In this document: positions 48,101-57,525 of the stretch, piece by piece | Position numbering within the stretch: position 1 is the stretch's first letter | Layout of the letters: each line of letters opens with the position of its first letter | NCBI GenBank assembly: GCA_958450365.1 | Contig: CAUEEP010000922.1 | Span: 682,001 to 746,000 of the forward strand | Length of the DNA stretch: 64,000 bases | Source: Mesorhabditis belari | Lineage: Eukaryota; Nematoda; Chromadorea; Rhabditida; Rhabditidae | Direction: 5' to 3' | The notes under the pieces: generated by a model | Seen by the model: the letters and a program-made list of their open reading frames with translations, nothing else | What the model was told of the DNA's origin: nothing | Database searches by the model: none | Made by a program: the position numbers and the translations under genes

Positions 48101-50808
48101 TCACCATTTCATTTCTTTTCTTTTTCTTTTTCTTTCTTTCACACATGTGATGGTACGAAAAAGGGTCGACCTCCATGCTAAGAAAAAGAAAAAGACTACG
48201 ATGAGTCATTGAAATAAGTTGATTCATTCAAAGCTGTATAAATAGGAAAATAACGGACAGACATTGCGAAGAGGACGCTGATTCACTAATGCGCCAACCA
48301 CTTTGCTAGAATTGCGAGGATGTCGCCAACCACTTTGCTTGTAAAATTTCTTAGTAATGCTGTAAACAGTTGTAAGAAATCTTTGGCTTTAAATGACAAC
48401 TGATAACCGTGAAAAGAAAATTGTCCCAAATCTAGTCAAAAATCTTTACCTTTTTAGTTTAGAGACTAGAAAAGGTCAAAAACCCATTTACAACTGACTA
48501 CAAAATAGCTACAAAAACCCAAAATAAGCACGCAAGTTTAAACTCGAGAAAAGTAAACAAAAGGGTCAATAATTTCAGAAAATATTGAAGTAAACAAATG
48601 AATATCCTTTCTTCTCAAAATTCTAATCCGGTCACAGATTTTCGCCGAGTCATTGTGAGGCGGGGAGAAAAAGCGCTGTGAAATGGGGGAGGGGATTCAG
48701 AAAGGGGAAAAAGGGAGTGATTCGAGTAATCTCTTCTCATTTCATTTCGGGAAAGAACTTGATCAAACTACTGTAGTCGGAAAAGACGACAAAAAAGACG
48801 GAAAAAGGAACAATGTACACGTGTAGTGAGAGGGAAAATTGAAAGGAAAGGGGAAGGGAAAGGGGAAAGGAAAGGGGAAGGGAAAGTTGAGGTTCATCGG
48901 GATTGAGGTTTGGATTTGTTGATGAGCAATCACAAATTAGCTGGAGTACAGGAATAGATCGTTCTGCGGAAGTTTGTCATTAGATTTTGAACTTTCCTTC
49001 TCTTTCTTCCTTTCCCTTCTCCCTTGTATTCCCCTCTTCTCTGACAGAAAGATACCGGATAGCTGAGTGGTTAGAGCATCTGCCCGCAAGTTTAAAAGTC
49101 AAGCAACGAGATCTTTCTCCCTTGAATCCCCTCTCCAGAAATCTTTCTTTACCATTTCTTATCCCAAAGCGTTGAACTTTGTTCAAGAAGTTCAGCATTC
49201 AAGATGGAACTTTCATGGAATGGAAGTTCAGCATTTGAATGGGATATTTCTTGGGTTATTCTTTGCTCTTTTACTGGAGTGTTAGAGTTAAAGTTTATCT
49301 ATTAGGTACATACATAAGAAATGCGGATTTCAACATTTTCATAAATTTCCAACGATAGAAACCTGATGAATGAATGTTAGAATATCGATGAATAGTATAA
49401 ACTATTTAAAAGTTGTAAATCTCCTCTACAAAATAGGCTAAAACGCGTTTCAATTGATCGAAGCATTGAAGAAATTTGCGAGGACGAAATGCGAGTGACC
49501 AAAAAAGGGCACTTTTTGAAAACCCCAGTTTCACAAGAGTTCGGTTTTGACTATATAGTGGAAAATGAGCGCCCTAAAATCATTATCCTAAAAATATCAT
49601 TCAAAATAATTAAGAGTTGGGATCATTTCATGGGAAAACTCTGTTTTTACAATAATTTTTCTTTTTTTGTGAAAAAGCCGGTTTTTTTTTTGACAATTTT
49701 GAGGGTTTTGAAAATTACGCTATCGATATTATAACATTCATTCATCGGGTTTCTATCGTTGGAAATTTATGAAAATGTTCAAATCCGCATTTCTTATGCA
49801 TGTATCGATTCTAAAACGGCTATAGTCGTATATTCGATAGTCGATATTCAATTTTCATTCATTAAGCCTAAATTGACAAAGATGAGCCAAAAAGCGAACT
49901 CAAAACATCACCAAAACATCATCAAAACTTAAACTGAATCAAAACTCAATCCAATCTATCAACATTTCATCATCAACCTAAATTTTCTGAACAATAATTG
50001 AAAAAAAAAACGTATATCACTAGAAATAAACTTTTAAACATCTGTTAAGCTTTACTTTTATCGGTTTTTCTTATTCAATTCACCTGTTCAATAAAATAAA
50101 GAAACTTTTCTAGAATTCGTACATGTAAGTTTTACAATACTGTCGAACCTCTCTATAACGAACCTCGATATAACGTAAACCTCTCTATAACGTAGGGCGT
50201 GCCCGGTCCCGGCCGGCGTTATGTTTTTAGGGAGCGGCCTTCCTCTATATAACGTAAGCTATAGCCGTCCCGTGAGTTACGTTATAGAGAGGTTCCACTG
50301 TATTTTGAAAACATTCAGATTTGAATGCCTTTTACAAAACGAGCAATTAGAGTGACCGACAGGGAGAGGAAAGGAAAAAAAGCAATAATTTTAAAATGAA
50401 GTGGATGGAAATGTCACGTTCTTGAAAGAAGACTTGATTTTCTGAAAACATTTAATGATCGATGGAGCTGGGCAAGGTTCGATTATTTATTTCTAGTTTT
50501 AGAGAATTTGTTTAACTGTTTAATTTGTTTAATTTTTTTCTTTTTTATTAAAAGCCACAAACCACCATCCACGATGCGCACCACTCTTTTTCCGGCGCGC
50601 CTCCCGCCCCGACGCGTCGCCCGCCACGAGTCACTTTCAAAGCTACGAATCACTTTCAAAGCTACGAGTCACTACAAATCACTTTCAAACCCACATTATG
50701 GTTGATATTCGCTTTCTTGACGACTTTCGATGCGTCGAATTCGAAGAGATTATCGAGTTGAAGACACTGAAGAGTTGATTGCAAAATACCGCAATTTCTC
50801 TCAAACAT
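39111..50808 (-). CDS. BAH-domain nuclear protein with an eh1-like motif (16 exons)
   Basis: Minus-strand exons: 50695-50808, 45155-45241, 44840-44929, 44679-44765, 42033-42155, 41833-41922, 41237-41458, 40919-41008, 40710-40799, 40532-40636, 40373-40440, 40210-40267, 39995-40075, 39793-39908, 39484-39619, 39111-39191; 545 residues. Most boundaries are phase 0. The C-terminal 170 residues form a BAH domain, a chromatin-binding fold: PGDTISINVGNEEEANFAKI, ASVIWYYRASHIE, VHEKEIFASRHID, IYFCRRTYD. The middle is Lys/Arg-rich (KRQKRQSSDDLR), nuclear-type. Near residue 55, FSIDFLLSP fits the eh1 motif that recruits Groucho/UNC-37 repressors. Exons 5-16 are firm. The first four are linked by phase and splice sites only; a shorter 417-residue form could start at the ATG at 42149. 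The start ATG at 50808 follows a TTTTTTAG acceptor. AATAAA overlaps the stop codon. The exact subfamily is unclear. Confidence 0.75.
42229..42433. mobile_element. Small foldback related to family C
   Basis: Palindrome with arms GGGGTGGCTATTTTGCGCC and GTTAGCCAGTAGCCACCC; the core ACTCGCCATAACTTTCTTCT and its complement are shared with 47302-47552. Lies directly upstream of BAH exon 42033-42155. Confidence 0.8.
42583..43854. mobile_element. Foldback family C, long copy with nested family B insertion
   Basis: 1272 bp. The left end GGGGCAGGCTACTTTCCGCC then ATTTTATTTGCGCAACAGGG matches the right end in reverse complement. Flanked by a perfect 8-bp duplication GATTTTTG (42575-42582 and 43855-43862). 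Inside are GCGCAA subrepeats, a 64-codon open frame 42880-43071 (MTQIINRFKLSSAINLTVGQ..) of unknown origin, and a complete family B foldback. No transposase recognised. Confidence 0.88.
43134..43560. mobile_element. Foldback family B, complete copy
   Basis: A 427-bp palindrome, ends GGGGGTGGGACAAATGCGAC and its complement, arms with GGCCTTAGGAAAGGCCGTAG and GAATCGTATGCGTAGATTCC. Flanked by a perfect 9-bp duplication ATCGGTTGC (43125-43133 and 43561-43569). Inserted inside the family C element. Confidence 0.94.
43884..44338. mobile_element. Foldback family A, copy 4
   Basis: A 455-bp palindrome with family A termini and an 8-bp flanking duplication CAATTGTG (43876-43883 and 44339-44346). It starts about 20 bp after the family C target duplication, in the same BAH intron. 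The right arm is shortened relative to copies 1-3. Confidence 0.92.
45780..46058. mobile_element. TACCGTA-type MITE (279 bp palindrome)
   Basis: Ends CTACCGTATTTCTTCGAATA and TATCCGAAGAAATACGGTAG; inner arms GCAGAAAAGAAATTT and AAAGCTTTCAATCAAGTGCT pair across a short loop. Non-coding. Confidence 0.85.
46652..47171. mobile_element. Mariner-related MITE, copy 2 (520 bp)
   Basis: Ends TTAGGTTGATGCAAAAGTCT and its complement, with TA at both borders; the tips differ by one base from the mariner at 56111 (TTAGGTTGGTGCAAAAG). No transposase frame. Internal sequence is shared with 13015-13240 and 57380-57525. Confidence 0.82.
47302..47552. mobile_element. Foldback family C, short copy
   Basis: A 251-bp palindrome: GGGGTAGGCTAATTTCCGCC, GCGCAACAGGGTCATTTGCG, then the CGCCATAACTTTCTTCTAAG core and its complement. 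No clear target duplication. Confidence 0.85.
47630..47770. repeat. 22-bp tandem repeat (GAACTATAAAGGAACTAAAT)
   Basis: About six imperfect copies, some shortened. Confidence 0.85.
47773..47864. repeat. Small hairpin (92 bp)
   Basis: Arms TCAACAAATGGGGCAG and CTGCCCTATTTGTTG, with further imperfect pairing of TTTTCAAAG and CTTTGAAAA, around a GC-richer loop. Confidence 0.75.
48830..48892. repeat. GGGGAAAGGAAA simple repeat
   Basis: Purine-only G/A tract of alternating GGGGAAAGGAAA and GGGAAGGGAAA. Confidence 0.85.
49000..49170 (+). mobile_element. tRNA-derived SINE-like element, family 3, copy 2
   Basis: CCCTTGTATTCCC, A box ATAGCTGAGTGGTTAGAGCA, a B-box-like CCTTGAATCCCC, and tail AGAAATCTTTCTTTACC then ATTTCTTATCCC. 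Upstream, head and tail blocks match the reverse complement of 8830-8990. Confidence 0.7.
49310..49804. mobile_element. TIR element with 70-bp inverted ends
   Basis: GCATAAGAAATGCGGATTT-type ends plus TTTCCAACGATAGAAACC occur in inverted orientation at 49312-49380 and 49735-49803. The open frame at 49489-49734 between them resembles nothing I know. Confidence 0.82.
50140..50300. mobile_element. Pogo/Tigger-like MITE (161 bp)
   Basis: Ends CTGTCGAACCTCTCTATAAC and GTTATAGAGAGGTTCCACTG flanked by TA. The GAACCTCTCTATAACG tip is characteristic of pogo/Tigger-type elements. The interior is GC-rich (CCCGGTCCCGGCCGGCG). Confidence 0.82.
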
Positions 50809-51654
50809 TGATCTAAAAAAAAATTTCCGATATTAAGGATTTAAAGGATTTCCAAAAAAAAAAAAATTGAGTAAGAAAATGTCGAAAATTTTAGAGGAAA
50901 GCTTTAAAAAGTTAGAAAAAAAAGCTTTCAGAAAGAGGAGAAATGATGAAATTGTACGAGGAAATTGTACGATAAATTGGTTCGTTTTTAGATTCGATTT
51001 TTCTTTGGTTTTTCTTTAAGTAGACAAAATGACACAAGTTGATTCAACTTGTGTTTCAAAATTCAACTGATTCGATTCGAATCAAGTTATAAATCGAATC
51101 AATTTCTACGATGATGATGATGAAATTGTATTGAATTTAAAGAAAGCTATGAATTTAAATAAAGCTACCTCATTTTTCTTAAATTCTTAAACGATATCTC
51201 TAAAATTTCCCCTCAAAATGCGACCTCCTCCTCGTTTTTCCAAAAGAATCTAACCAAAAAATTGAACGCCTCAAAAATAAGAGAAAAACACGTCATTCTA
51301 GCTCAATGGATGGCTTTAAATAAATGAAAAAAAAGAAAGAAAAAGAGAAAGAGATTGGGAAAATAGCTGAGTCAACAATGAGAGTTTATAAGTGTAAAAT
51401 TTGATTGATCATCGAGAAATTGAGATCTGAAGGTTGACTGAAGACTTAAAAAGACTTCAACAACTGCGAAGCTATTCTTTTTGACATAAATTGGTTCGTT
51501 TTTAGATTCGAATTTCTTTGGTTTTTCTTTAAGAAGACAAAATAACACAAGTTGAATCGAATCAAGTTATAAAACCTAAGCCTAAGCCTGAGCGATACGT
51601 GTTAAAGCTAAGCGATAAATGTTTTGGGATCTTTTTTAATGCCAAAAATATGTA

Positions 51655-51734
51655 GAAACGCATCCTTTCTAGTGTTGTTGTTATTTTCATCGTTATAGGT
51701 AAAGAATTTTTTGCGCCAGAAAGGATGTGTTTTC
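51655..51734. repeat. Small hairpin element, CCAGA-arm family, copy 4
   Basis: Arms GAAACGCATCCTTTCTAGT and GCGCCAGAAAGGATGTGTTT around about 40 bp. Confidence 0.65.
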
Positions 51735-52094
51735 AATATTTTGAATACAAAGAACAACAAGGCCAAGCGAGATTTAAGCACTATTTTAGTGCACTATTTT
51801 AGTGCACTATTTTAGTGCTTAATTCTTAAACGATGACATCTTTTGATGAGTTAAAATTTTTTCGAATTCGATGACAAAAACGATTCATTCAATTTTTACG
51901 TTTTTCCAGTTGTTTTTCTGTTTTTGTGTCATACTTTCTAGCGAATTATCAAGAAATTTCGTCACTCTTTTTAGATTTTCGTGATTTTTGAGTGGAAAAG
52001 AGAGAAGATTGTTTACGTCTTTTTTTCCCGTAGAAAATTTCCCCTTTCCTTGTTTATCATCCTCAGGGAAAACCGGAAAAGACTATAGAAAAAG

Positions 52095-52360
52095 TGTTGA
52101 AACTTACAATGAAACTTAGAATGAAACCTACAATGAAACTTACAATGAAACTTAGAATGAAACTTACAATAAAACTTACAATGAAACTTAGAATGAAACT
52201 TGCAATAAAGCTTACAATGAAACTTAGAATGAAACCTACAAGGAAACTTACAATAAAGCTTACAATAAAGCTTACAATAAAACTTACAATAAAGCTTACA
52301 ATAAAGCTTAGAATAAAGCTTACAATCAAACTTACAATCAAACTTACAATACAAATAAAC
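52095..52360. repeat. 12-bp tandem repeat (AAACTTACAATG), about 22 copies
   Basis: Imperfect copies alternating AAACTTACAATG, AAACTTAGAATG and AAGCTTACAATA. Being a multiple of three, it leaves open frames on both strands that are not genes. Confidence 0.93.
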
Positions 52361-52617
52361 TTACAAAACTTGTTAGATCACCAAAATACTGTAGCTTCCT
52401 TTTTAGAAATTCTATGATTATTCTAGGTGTACTGTGCTCATAATCAGCTTGGAAACCCAAGCTTTCTGGTTCAATAAACTCTGGTTTCTGATGATACCAG
52501 AGAAAATAATAAAGAAAATAAAATAATAATAAAGATAATAAAGAATTGAGGATCATATTAACATTTTCTCGCAAGCACAAACGTCAGAGGACAAATCTGG
52601 CTACTGGAATCTAATAG

Positions 52618-52692
52618 CAAATCAAATTAAAATCAAATTAAAATCAAATTAAAATCAAATTAAAATCAAATTAAAATCAAATTAAAATCAAA
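52618..52692. repeat. 11-bp tandem repeat (AAAATCAAATT), about 7 copies
   Basis: Near-perfect AT-rich array. Confidence 0.93.
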
Positions 52693-53599
52693 TTTCCATC
52701 AAAATCTTAATCACTAAGCTTTAAAGTGTGCTTAAAGCTTTTTTCTTAAAGCTCAAATCCTTTTTGAGTATCGTCAAGCTTTTTTTTTATTTTCATTCAA
52801 AAGAAATCTATCTTAATGGTAAACAATTCGTGATTCAGAAAATTAAAGGAAAAAAAAAGAAAAGGATAATGTCAATGTCGCCTCATTTCTTTTCCCTTTT
52901 CCCTTTTCTCTTTCATCTTTTAATCCCACTGGATTTCAATCAGAAATTCACGTGTTCCATTTCGTAAATCCTCTAAAATACCTTCTAATACAAAAATGGA
53001 ATCGAAAAAATCCTCCAAAATACCTTCTAACTCTTTTCTCATCAAAAATGAAATGAAAAAAGAGGCATAAGACTAATTTTCTTTATTTGTTTATTCTTTA
53101 TTTTCTTATAGGAATCTTTTTTTTAGGGATTAACAAAAAATGGAATCGAAAAAAATAGAAAAATCGAATGGAAAACGCCCAAAATGAGCACCGACTACAA
53201 ATGATTTTTGAGGCTTTCGAAAAAAAGAAAAATTTGGCATCAAGCTTTGAGATTTGGGGAAAAGAATTGGGAATCATGAGAAAAGAATAAAATTGAGAAA
53301 AGAAGTAAAAAAGAAGTTATAAACTCGTTTCAGTAAAAAAGATTAGTAATCAAGAATCGAAAATGACAGGGGAAAAGCATTAATGAACTATTGGATTGGT
53401 GAATTAAAAACTGCCGGCTATTTCGCGGGAGTCGCAGATAAATAACAGCATTGAACAGCTGTTAAAAAATAACAGCATTGAACCAGCGGAAAGGGGATTT
53501 CGTTACTTCAACATTTCCTCTAATTATTGCAAAAAAATTATGCTTCCAGCTTTTTTATTTTTTGGGTATTTTTCTTCACTTCTTCTATTGCACTCGACA

Positions 53600-54030
53600 A
53601 TCTGCCACCGGGAAATATTCGTGATATCATGCTTCATGAGTTCCTACAAGAGCACAGTGCAGGCTTGGCAGCTTGGCACTTCTCGCTCCACGGCCCTCTG
53701 CATCTTTCAAAGATTTGTCCCCCAAAAATCGAAATTCGTCATGTCACTCCTTTTCCTTTTCCATGACATTCCTTTTCTCTACAGATTTGATTCCCTTATT
53801 CCAAAGATTTGGTTCCTTTTCTCTACAGATTTGCTTCATGAATTCCTACAAGAGCACAGTGCAGGCTTGGCAGCTGCTAGTATTAAAAAGATATATGGGG
53901 AGGACTCACGGCCGCTCCACGGCCCTCTGCATCTTTCAAAGATTTGTCCCCAAATCGAAATTTGGCAAACCATACTCGAAACGTTCTTTCGGGAGGTGAG
54001 TCCTTCCCATATATCTTTTTAATATTATAT
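53600..54030 (+). pseudogene. Duplicated remnant of a mariner-type HTH (HTH_48-like) region
   Basis: The frame near 53605 reads IRDIMLHEFLQEHSAGLAA, and again near 53832 LHEFLQEHSAGLAAASIKK then IYGEDS. This is the pattern of the N-terminal helix-turn-helix of mariner transposases and SETMAR. The two copies share the downstream block CTCCACGGCCCTCTGCATCT; copy 1 lacks about 40 bp of the motif. No catalytic domain follows. Bases 53993-54030 are an inverted copy of 53878-53913, another sign of rearrangement. Confidence 0.5.
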
Positions 54031-54990
54031 ACTCAACTCTTCGTTTTCTCTGGAGAAAGTGAAGAAAAAAAGTGCGCTAAAGTGCACTTGAGTGCATTTA
54101 GACTTAAGCACAAAGTAAACAATGAAGAAATAAACTAGATAAAGTAAGATAAATCAGAATCGAAAAAGAAAAAGGTAAAAAATGGTACTCTGACTTTAAA
54201 CCTGATCAAAAACATTTCAAAAAAACATTTCCAATTTTGAATTTCTTTTCTCAATTTCTTTTTTCAAGTTTATCATAGAATTTTCCACGTCATTACGACT
54301 CTTAAAGATCAGCTAGCAGCAAAAAAATCTTCAAATCGGATCAACTCAGAAAAAGGGATCTTTTTTGATCATTCCCACTACATCCCCAAAGAGCAGAAAT
54401 GGATTTTTTAAGCAAATTTTCTAATTTAGACATAAACAGATAAAATTCCTCTTGGAAAAGAAGATTCCCGAAAGTCGTTTTTCTCTCAAAACTGCTGAAA
54501 AGGGAATTTTTGAGAGTAGAAAGCATAAAAAGAATGGCAGCGACCCGGAAGAGACATTTTAATGGGAAAGAAGAAAAGAACTCATCAAAACAAAATTAAA
54601 CATAGTCAAAAAGTTATTCTTATATCTTCAAGACATTTTTCACTTATTTTAGTTATGGTTTTTAAAGGATCTGAGCAAATCAGAGACTTTGGTTTCAGCA
54701 GAACTGCCAGACTAAGAGTTGGAAGTTGAACCAAGCCAGAGCAAGTCCAGGCTACTCATTTCCACTCACTTCAAAAACTTTTCTTTTCCACTATTTTCTA
54801 CTTACAGAAGGCAATGAAAGCTTAGAATATTTTAATATTAAAGTTAAAGATTGAAAAGATCAAGATCAAGATAAAGTTGTGGTGCTGGCTTGGCTTGCTT
54901 TTGCTTGGCTTGAGCTTGAGAAATTTTGATCCATGCACAGCTCAAAAGTAGATACTCAAAGATTATAAGAAATAAAAAAACATGCATAGA
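54031..54990. other. Intergenic stretch, no gene seen
   Basis: AT-rich with short tandem words (AAGTGCACTTGAGTGC near 54080); no supported frame. Confidence 0.45.
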
Positions 54991-54992
54991 AA

Positions 54993-55245
54993 TTCTATGC
55001 ACAGCTCAGATCCATGCACAGCTCAGATCCATGCACAGCTCAGATCCATGCACAGCTCAGATCCATGCACAGCTCAGATCCATGCACAGCTCAGATCTAT
55101 GCACAGCTCAGATCTATGCACAGCTCAGATCTATGCACAGCTCAGATCTATGCACAGCTCAGATCTAGTGCACAGCTCAGATCTATGCACAGCTCAGATC
55201 TATGCACAGCTCAGATCTATGCACAGCTCAGATCTATGCACAGCT
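54993..55245. repeat. 17-bp tandem repeat (ATGCACAGCTCAGATCC), about 15 copies
   Basis: Nearly perfect, with a C-to-T change splitting it into an early GATCC and a later GATCT block. Open in all plus frames because 17 cycles the frames. The flanks GATACTCAAAGATTATAA on both sides (54951 and 55262) suggest a duplicated border. Confidence 0.94.
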
Positions 55246-55765
55246 CTAGGTTTCAAAACTAGATACTCAAAGATTATAAAAAAATAGGGATCAATTCGTG
55301 TCCTATAAGCAATTCCGATCGTTTCCTATCGTTTTTCTATTATAGTTCCCCGGATTTTTTCATTGAATTCCAAATCCGAATTCCAAAAATTTCTCCAAGT
55401 TTAGTTCTTTCTGATAACCTAAGAAATTTCAGAAAAGCAGTTATTAATGGCCAATGAGTACTTTTTTAGATGCGTTCCATATCCAATTAATCAAATTCCT
55501 CTTTGAGAGAGAAAAAAAGGAGAAAAATGAGAAAGGAAGTAGAAAATTTGAGTGAAAATGAGAGGGGAAAAGGACAAAATGGAATTAGAAGAACATTTGA
55601 AATTAGAAAGATAAGGCAAAAAAAGGACAAAAAGGAATTCGAATAATCAAAATATTCAGGTACAATAAATAAGTGTTACATTTGGGAATGGATTTGCATT
55701 TGGGAATTGCAAGTGGAAGAAAGTAGAACAATAATACAAAAGAAAAGCTTTTCAAATCAATCAGT

Positions 55766-55945
55766 TCAATCAGATTCTGGCTGACTCATTCCTTCATGAT
55801 CTTCACTCGGTGGTTCGGTGACTATTTCTGGTGGCGGGACTTGATCTTGATGAATCACATTCTCCGCATTCAATCCAAACATATCCACTGAGGCATGGGC
55901 GTGTGAATGGAATTCGGGATAGATTTGAGGCGTGAAATCAATGAA
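55766..55945 (-). CDS. Probable C-terminal coding exon or relic on the minus strand
   Basis: Minus-strand frame with distinctly protein-like content: DFTPQIYPEFHSHAHASVDM, FGLNAENVIHQDQVPPPEIV, TEPPSEDHEGMSQPESD and stop at 55766-55768. Acidic/Pro-rich ends of this type are common at the C-termini of transcription factors (inference). The only splice acceptor in range is CCTCAG at 55888-55893, which would start the exon at 55887. Beyond the open frame lies a GATCAATCAGTTC microsatellite and then the mariner insertion, so upstream exons, if any, are far or lost. Family not recognised. Confidence 0.4.
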   Translation of the reverse strand, partial: FIDFTPQIYPEFHSHAHASVDMFGLNAENVIHQDQVPPPEIVTEPPSEDHEGMSQPESD

Positions 55946-56110
55946 TCAGTTCGATCAATCAGTTCGATCAGTTCAATCAACCAGTTCAATCAATCAGAAT
56001 AAGAAAATGACGAATAGAGTTTCTTTGGACAGATCTTTGGACAGTTTCTTTGAACAGATTAAGCTGGAAGCTGGAAAAATCAATAATAAAATCAATCAAT
56101 CAATCAATAT

Positions 56111-57349
56111 TAGGTTGGTGCAAAAGAAATTTCGGTCGATATAAAATGTTCTTATTTTTTTAATCTGAAGAGCTTATTTGATGTTCTTTTGTGCATTTGT
56201 ACTCTTGGATATTTACTTTATTTTCGCATTTTTTCAAAGTCAGAGCTTTCACTTTTTAATTGATTTTTGCTTTAGATCATGGTGGATCAAAAGTATGTTC
56301 TGCGCACGTGTCTTCTCTATGACTTCAAAATGGGCAAAAACGCTGCTGATTCACATCGTGATCTCTGTTCCGCCTTTGGAGAACGGGTTATCACCGAAAG
56401 ATCATGCCAGCTCTGGTTTGCCCAATTCCGAGATGGTAATGAATCCCTTGAAGACGAATCGCATGGACATCGTGCCACAGCCATCGACAACAATGAATTG
56501 AAGCTGATCCAATGCAAACAACACGAGAACTTGCCAAACATCTCCAATTCAACAATTGTACGCCATTTGGAAATAATTGGAAAGACAAATCGTAATGGAC
56601 AATGGGTTCCACATCAATTGAGTGTTGAGAATCTGGGAGCACGCGTTCCGATCAGCCATATCTTGCTCCAGAAGTCGAAAAGAAGCCATTTTTTTTGAGA
56701 ATATCTTGACGATGGATGAGAAGTGGATTCACTTTGATAATACTTCTCGAAAAAGACAATGGCTGAGCAAAGGTCAAGCGCCAATTCCAACTCCAAAGCC
56801 GGATTATCATGGGCGCAAAGTGATGTTGTCGTGCTGGTGGAATATCAATGGACTTGTTCATTTTGAATTATTAGAGCCCGGAAAAACAGTCGATTCATCT
56901 TATTTTATTCAACAACTCAAGAAGGTTGACGAAATTTTGCGTGAAAAAGGCCTAAATCCCTCAACTATCAACTTTCTCCGTGATAATGCTCCAGCTCACA
57001 CGGCAAAAACCTCTTGTAAGGAACTAGAGAAGCTAGGATGGAAGGTCTTACCACATGCGCCATATAGTCCAGACTTAGCACCCTCCGATTTTCACCTTTT
57101 CAGATCGATGCAACATTCCCTTGAGAATTGCCAGTTTAAGAATGCAAAAGAAGTCGAAAATTGGGTGACCAACTACTTTGCATCACAGAATCAAGCGTTC
57201 TTTGAGAAGGGGATCCGCAATCTGTAGCAACGTTGGAGGGATGTCATAGATAATAATGGTGCTTATTGTTTTAAATAAATTGTTATCAAAAAAAATTTTG
57301 GATGACTTTAATGTTTGTAAAAAAACGAAATTTCATTTGCACCAACCTA
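56111..57349 (+). mobile_element. Mariner element (1.24 kb) with terminal repeats
   Basis: Ends TAGGTTGGTGCAAAAGAAAT at left and its near-complement TTTCATTTGCACCAACCTA at right, bounded by TA. The terminal sequence is very close to that of cecropia-type mariners such as Hsmar1. One transposase-derived region occupies 56281-57227. Confidence 0.93.
56281..57227 (+). pseudogene. Mariner transposase, frameshifted
   Basis: DDE-type transposase that cuts and pastes at TA sites. ATG at 56281 (MVDQKYVLRTCLLYDFKMG). Recognisable blocks: SHGHRATAID, WVPHQLSVEN, MDEKWIHFDN (first catalytic Asp), RDNAPAHTA (second Asp) and YSPDLAPSDFHLF (third Asp, the D,D34D spacing), so all three acidic residues remain. 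Broken reading: around 56505-56550 the expected TTRELAKHL block is in another frame, and a further shift near 56675-56695 moves the catalytic part to a different frame; frame 1 stops at 56696-56698. At least three frame changes are needed, so it is inactive. The catalytic frame ends at TAG 57225-57227. Confidence 0.92.
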
Positions 57350-57379
57350 GTAAACTCAATCAATCAATAAAAAACAAAT

Positions 57380-57525
57380 TCATCAATTAATCTATGGTTT
57401 TCTTTAAATAAAAACGTTTATCGTTGAATTTCCAATGTTTTAAAGTCGATTTCCGTTCACTTACAAGCAAATTCAAGAGCTCATTTTTAAACGGAAATAA
57501 GAAAAAGAACGAAAAGACTTTCTAG
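57380..57525 (+). mobile_element. Mariner-related MITE remnant, copy 3
   Basis: CTTTAAATAAAAACGTTTATCG, TTCCGTTCACTTACAAGCAA and AGAACGAAAAGACTTTCTAG align with the MITE at 46652-47171. Both tips are lost. It adjoins the right end of the mariner. Confidence 0.6.

Larger units (their letters stand above)
45242..50694 (-). other. Long first intron of the BAH gene
   Basis: 5.4 kb with no exon I can defend on either strand. It contains GATTGATT and TTCAAATTGCAAGAATG repeats (44995-45140 border), several MITEs and foldbacks, a SINE-like element and simple repeats, listed separately. If exon 1 at 50695-50808 belongs to a different gene, this would be intergenic. Confidence 0.5.
50809..53520. other. 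Intergenic stretch with short repeats
   Basis: Holds TTTAGTGCACTAT repeats (51780-51820), a GCCTAA microtract near 51577 and low-complexity sequence. No gene supported. Confidence 0.45.

Noticed and set aside
50578..50705. Plus-strand frame MRTTLFPARLPPRR.. near 50575
   Set aside because: Short, with internal TCACTTTCAAAGCTACGA repeats and overlapping the minus-strand exon 50695-50808, which has better splice context.
52013..52417. 100-codon frames rich in Cys/Lys or Ile/Val on both strands
   Set aside because: 12-bp tandem repeat artefact.
54993..55245. Possible CRISPR-like array
   Set aside because: Units are contiguous without unique spacers; the organism is a eukaryote.
54926..55287. 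Overlapping MHSSDPCTAQ frames
   Set aside because: 17-bp repeat read in successive frames.
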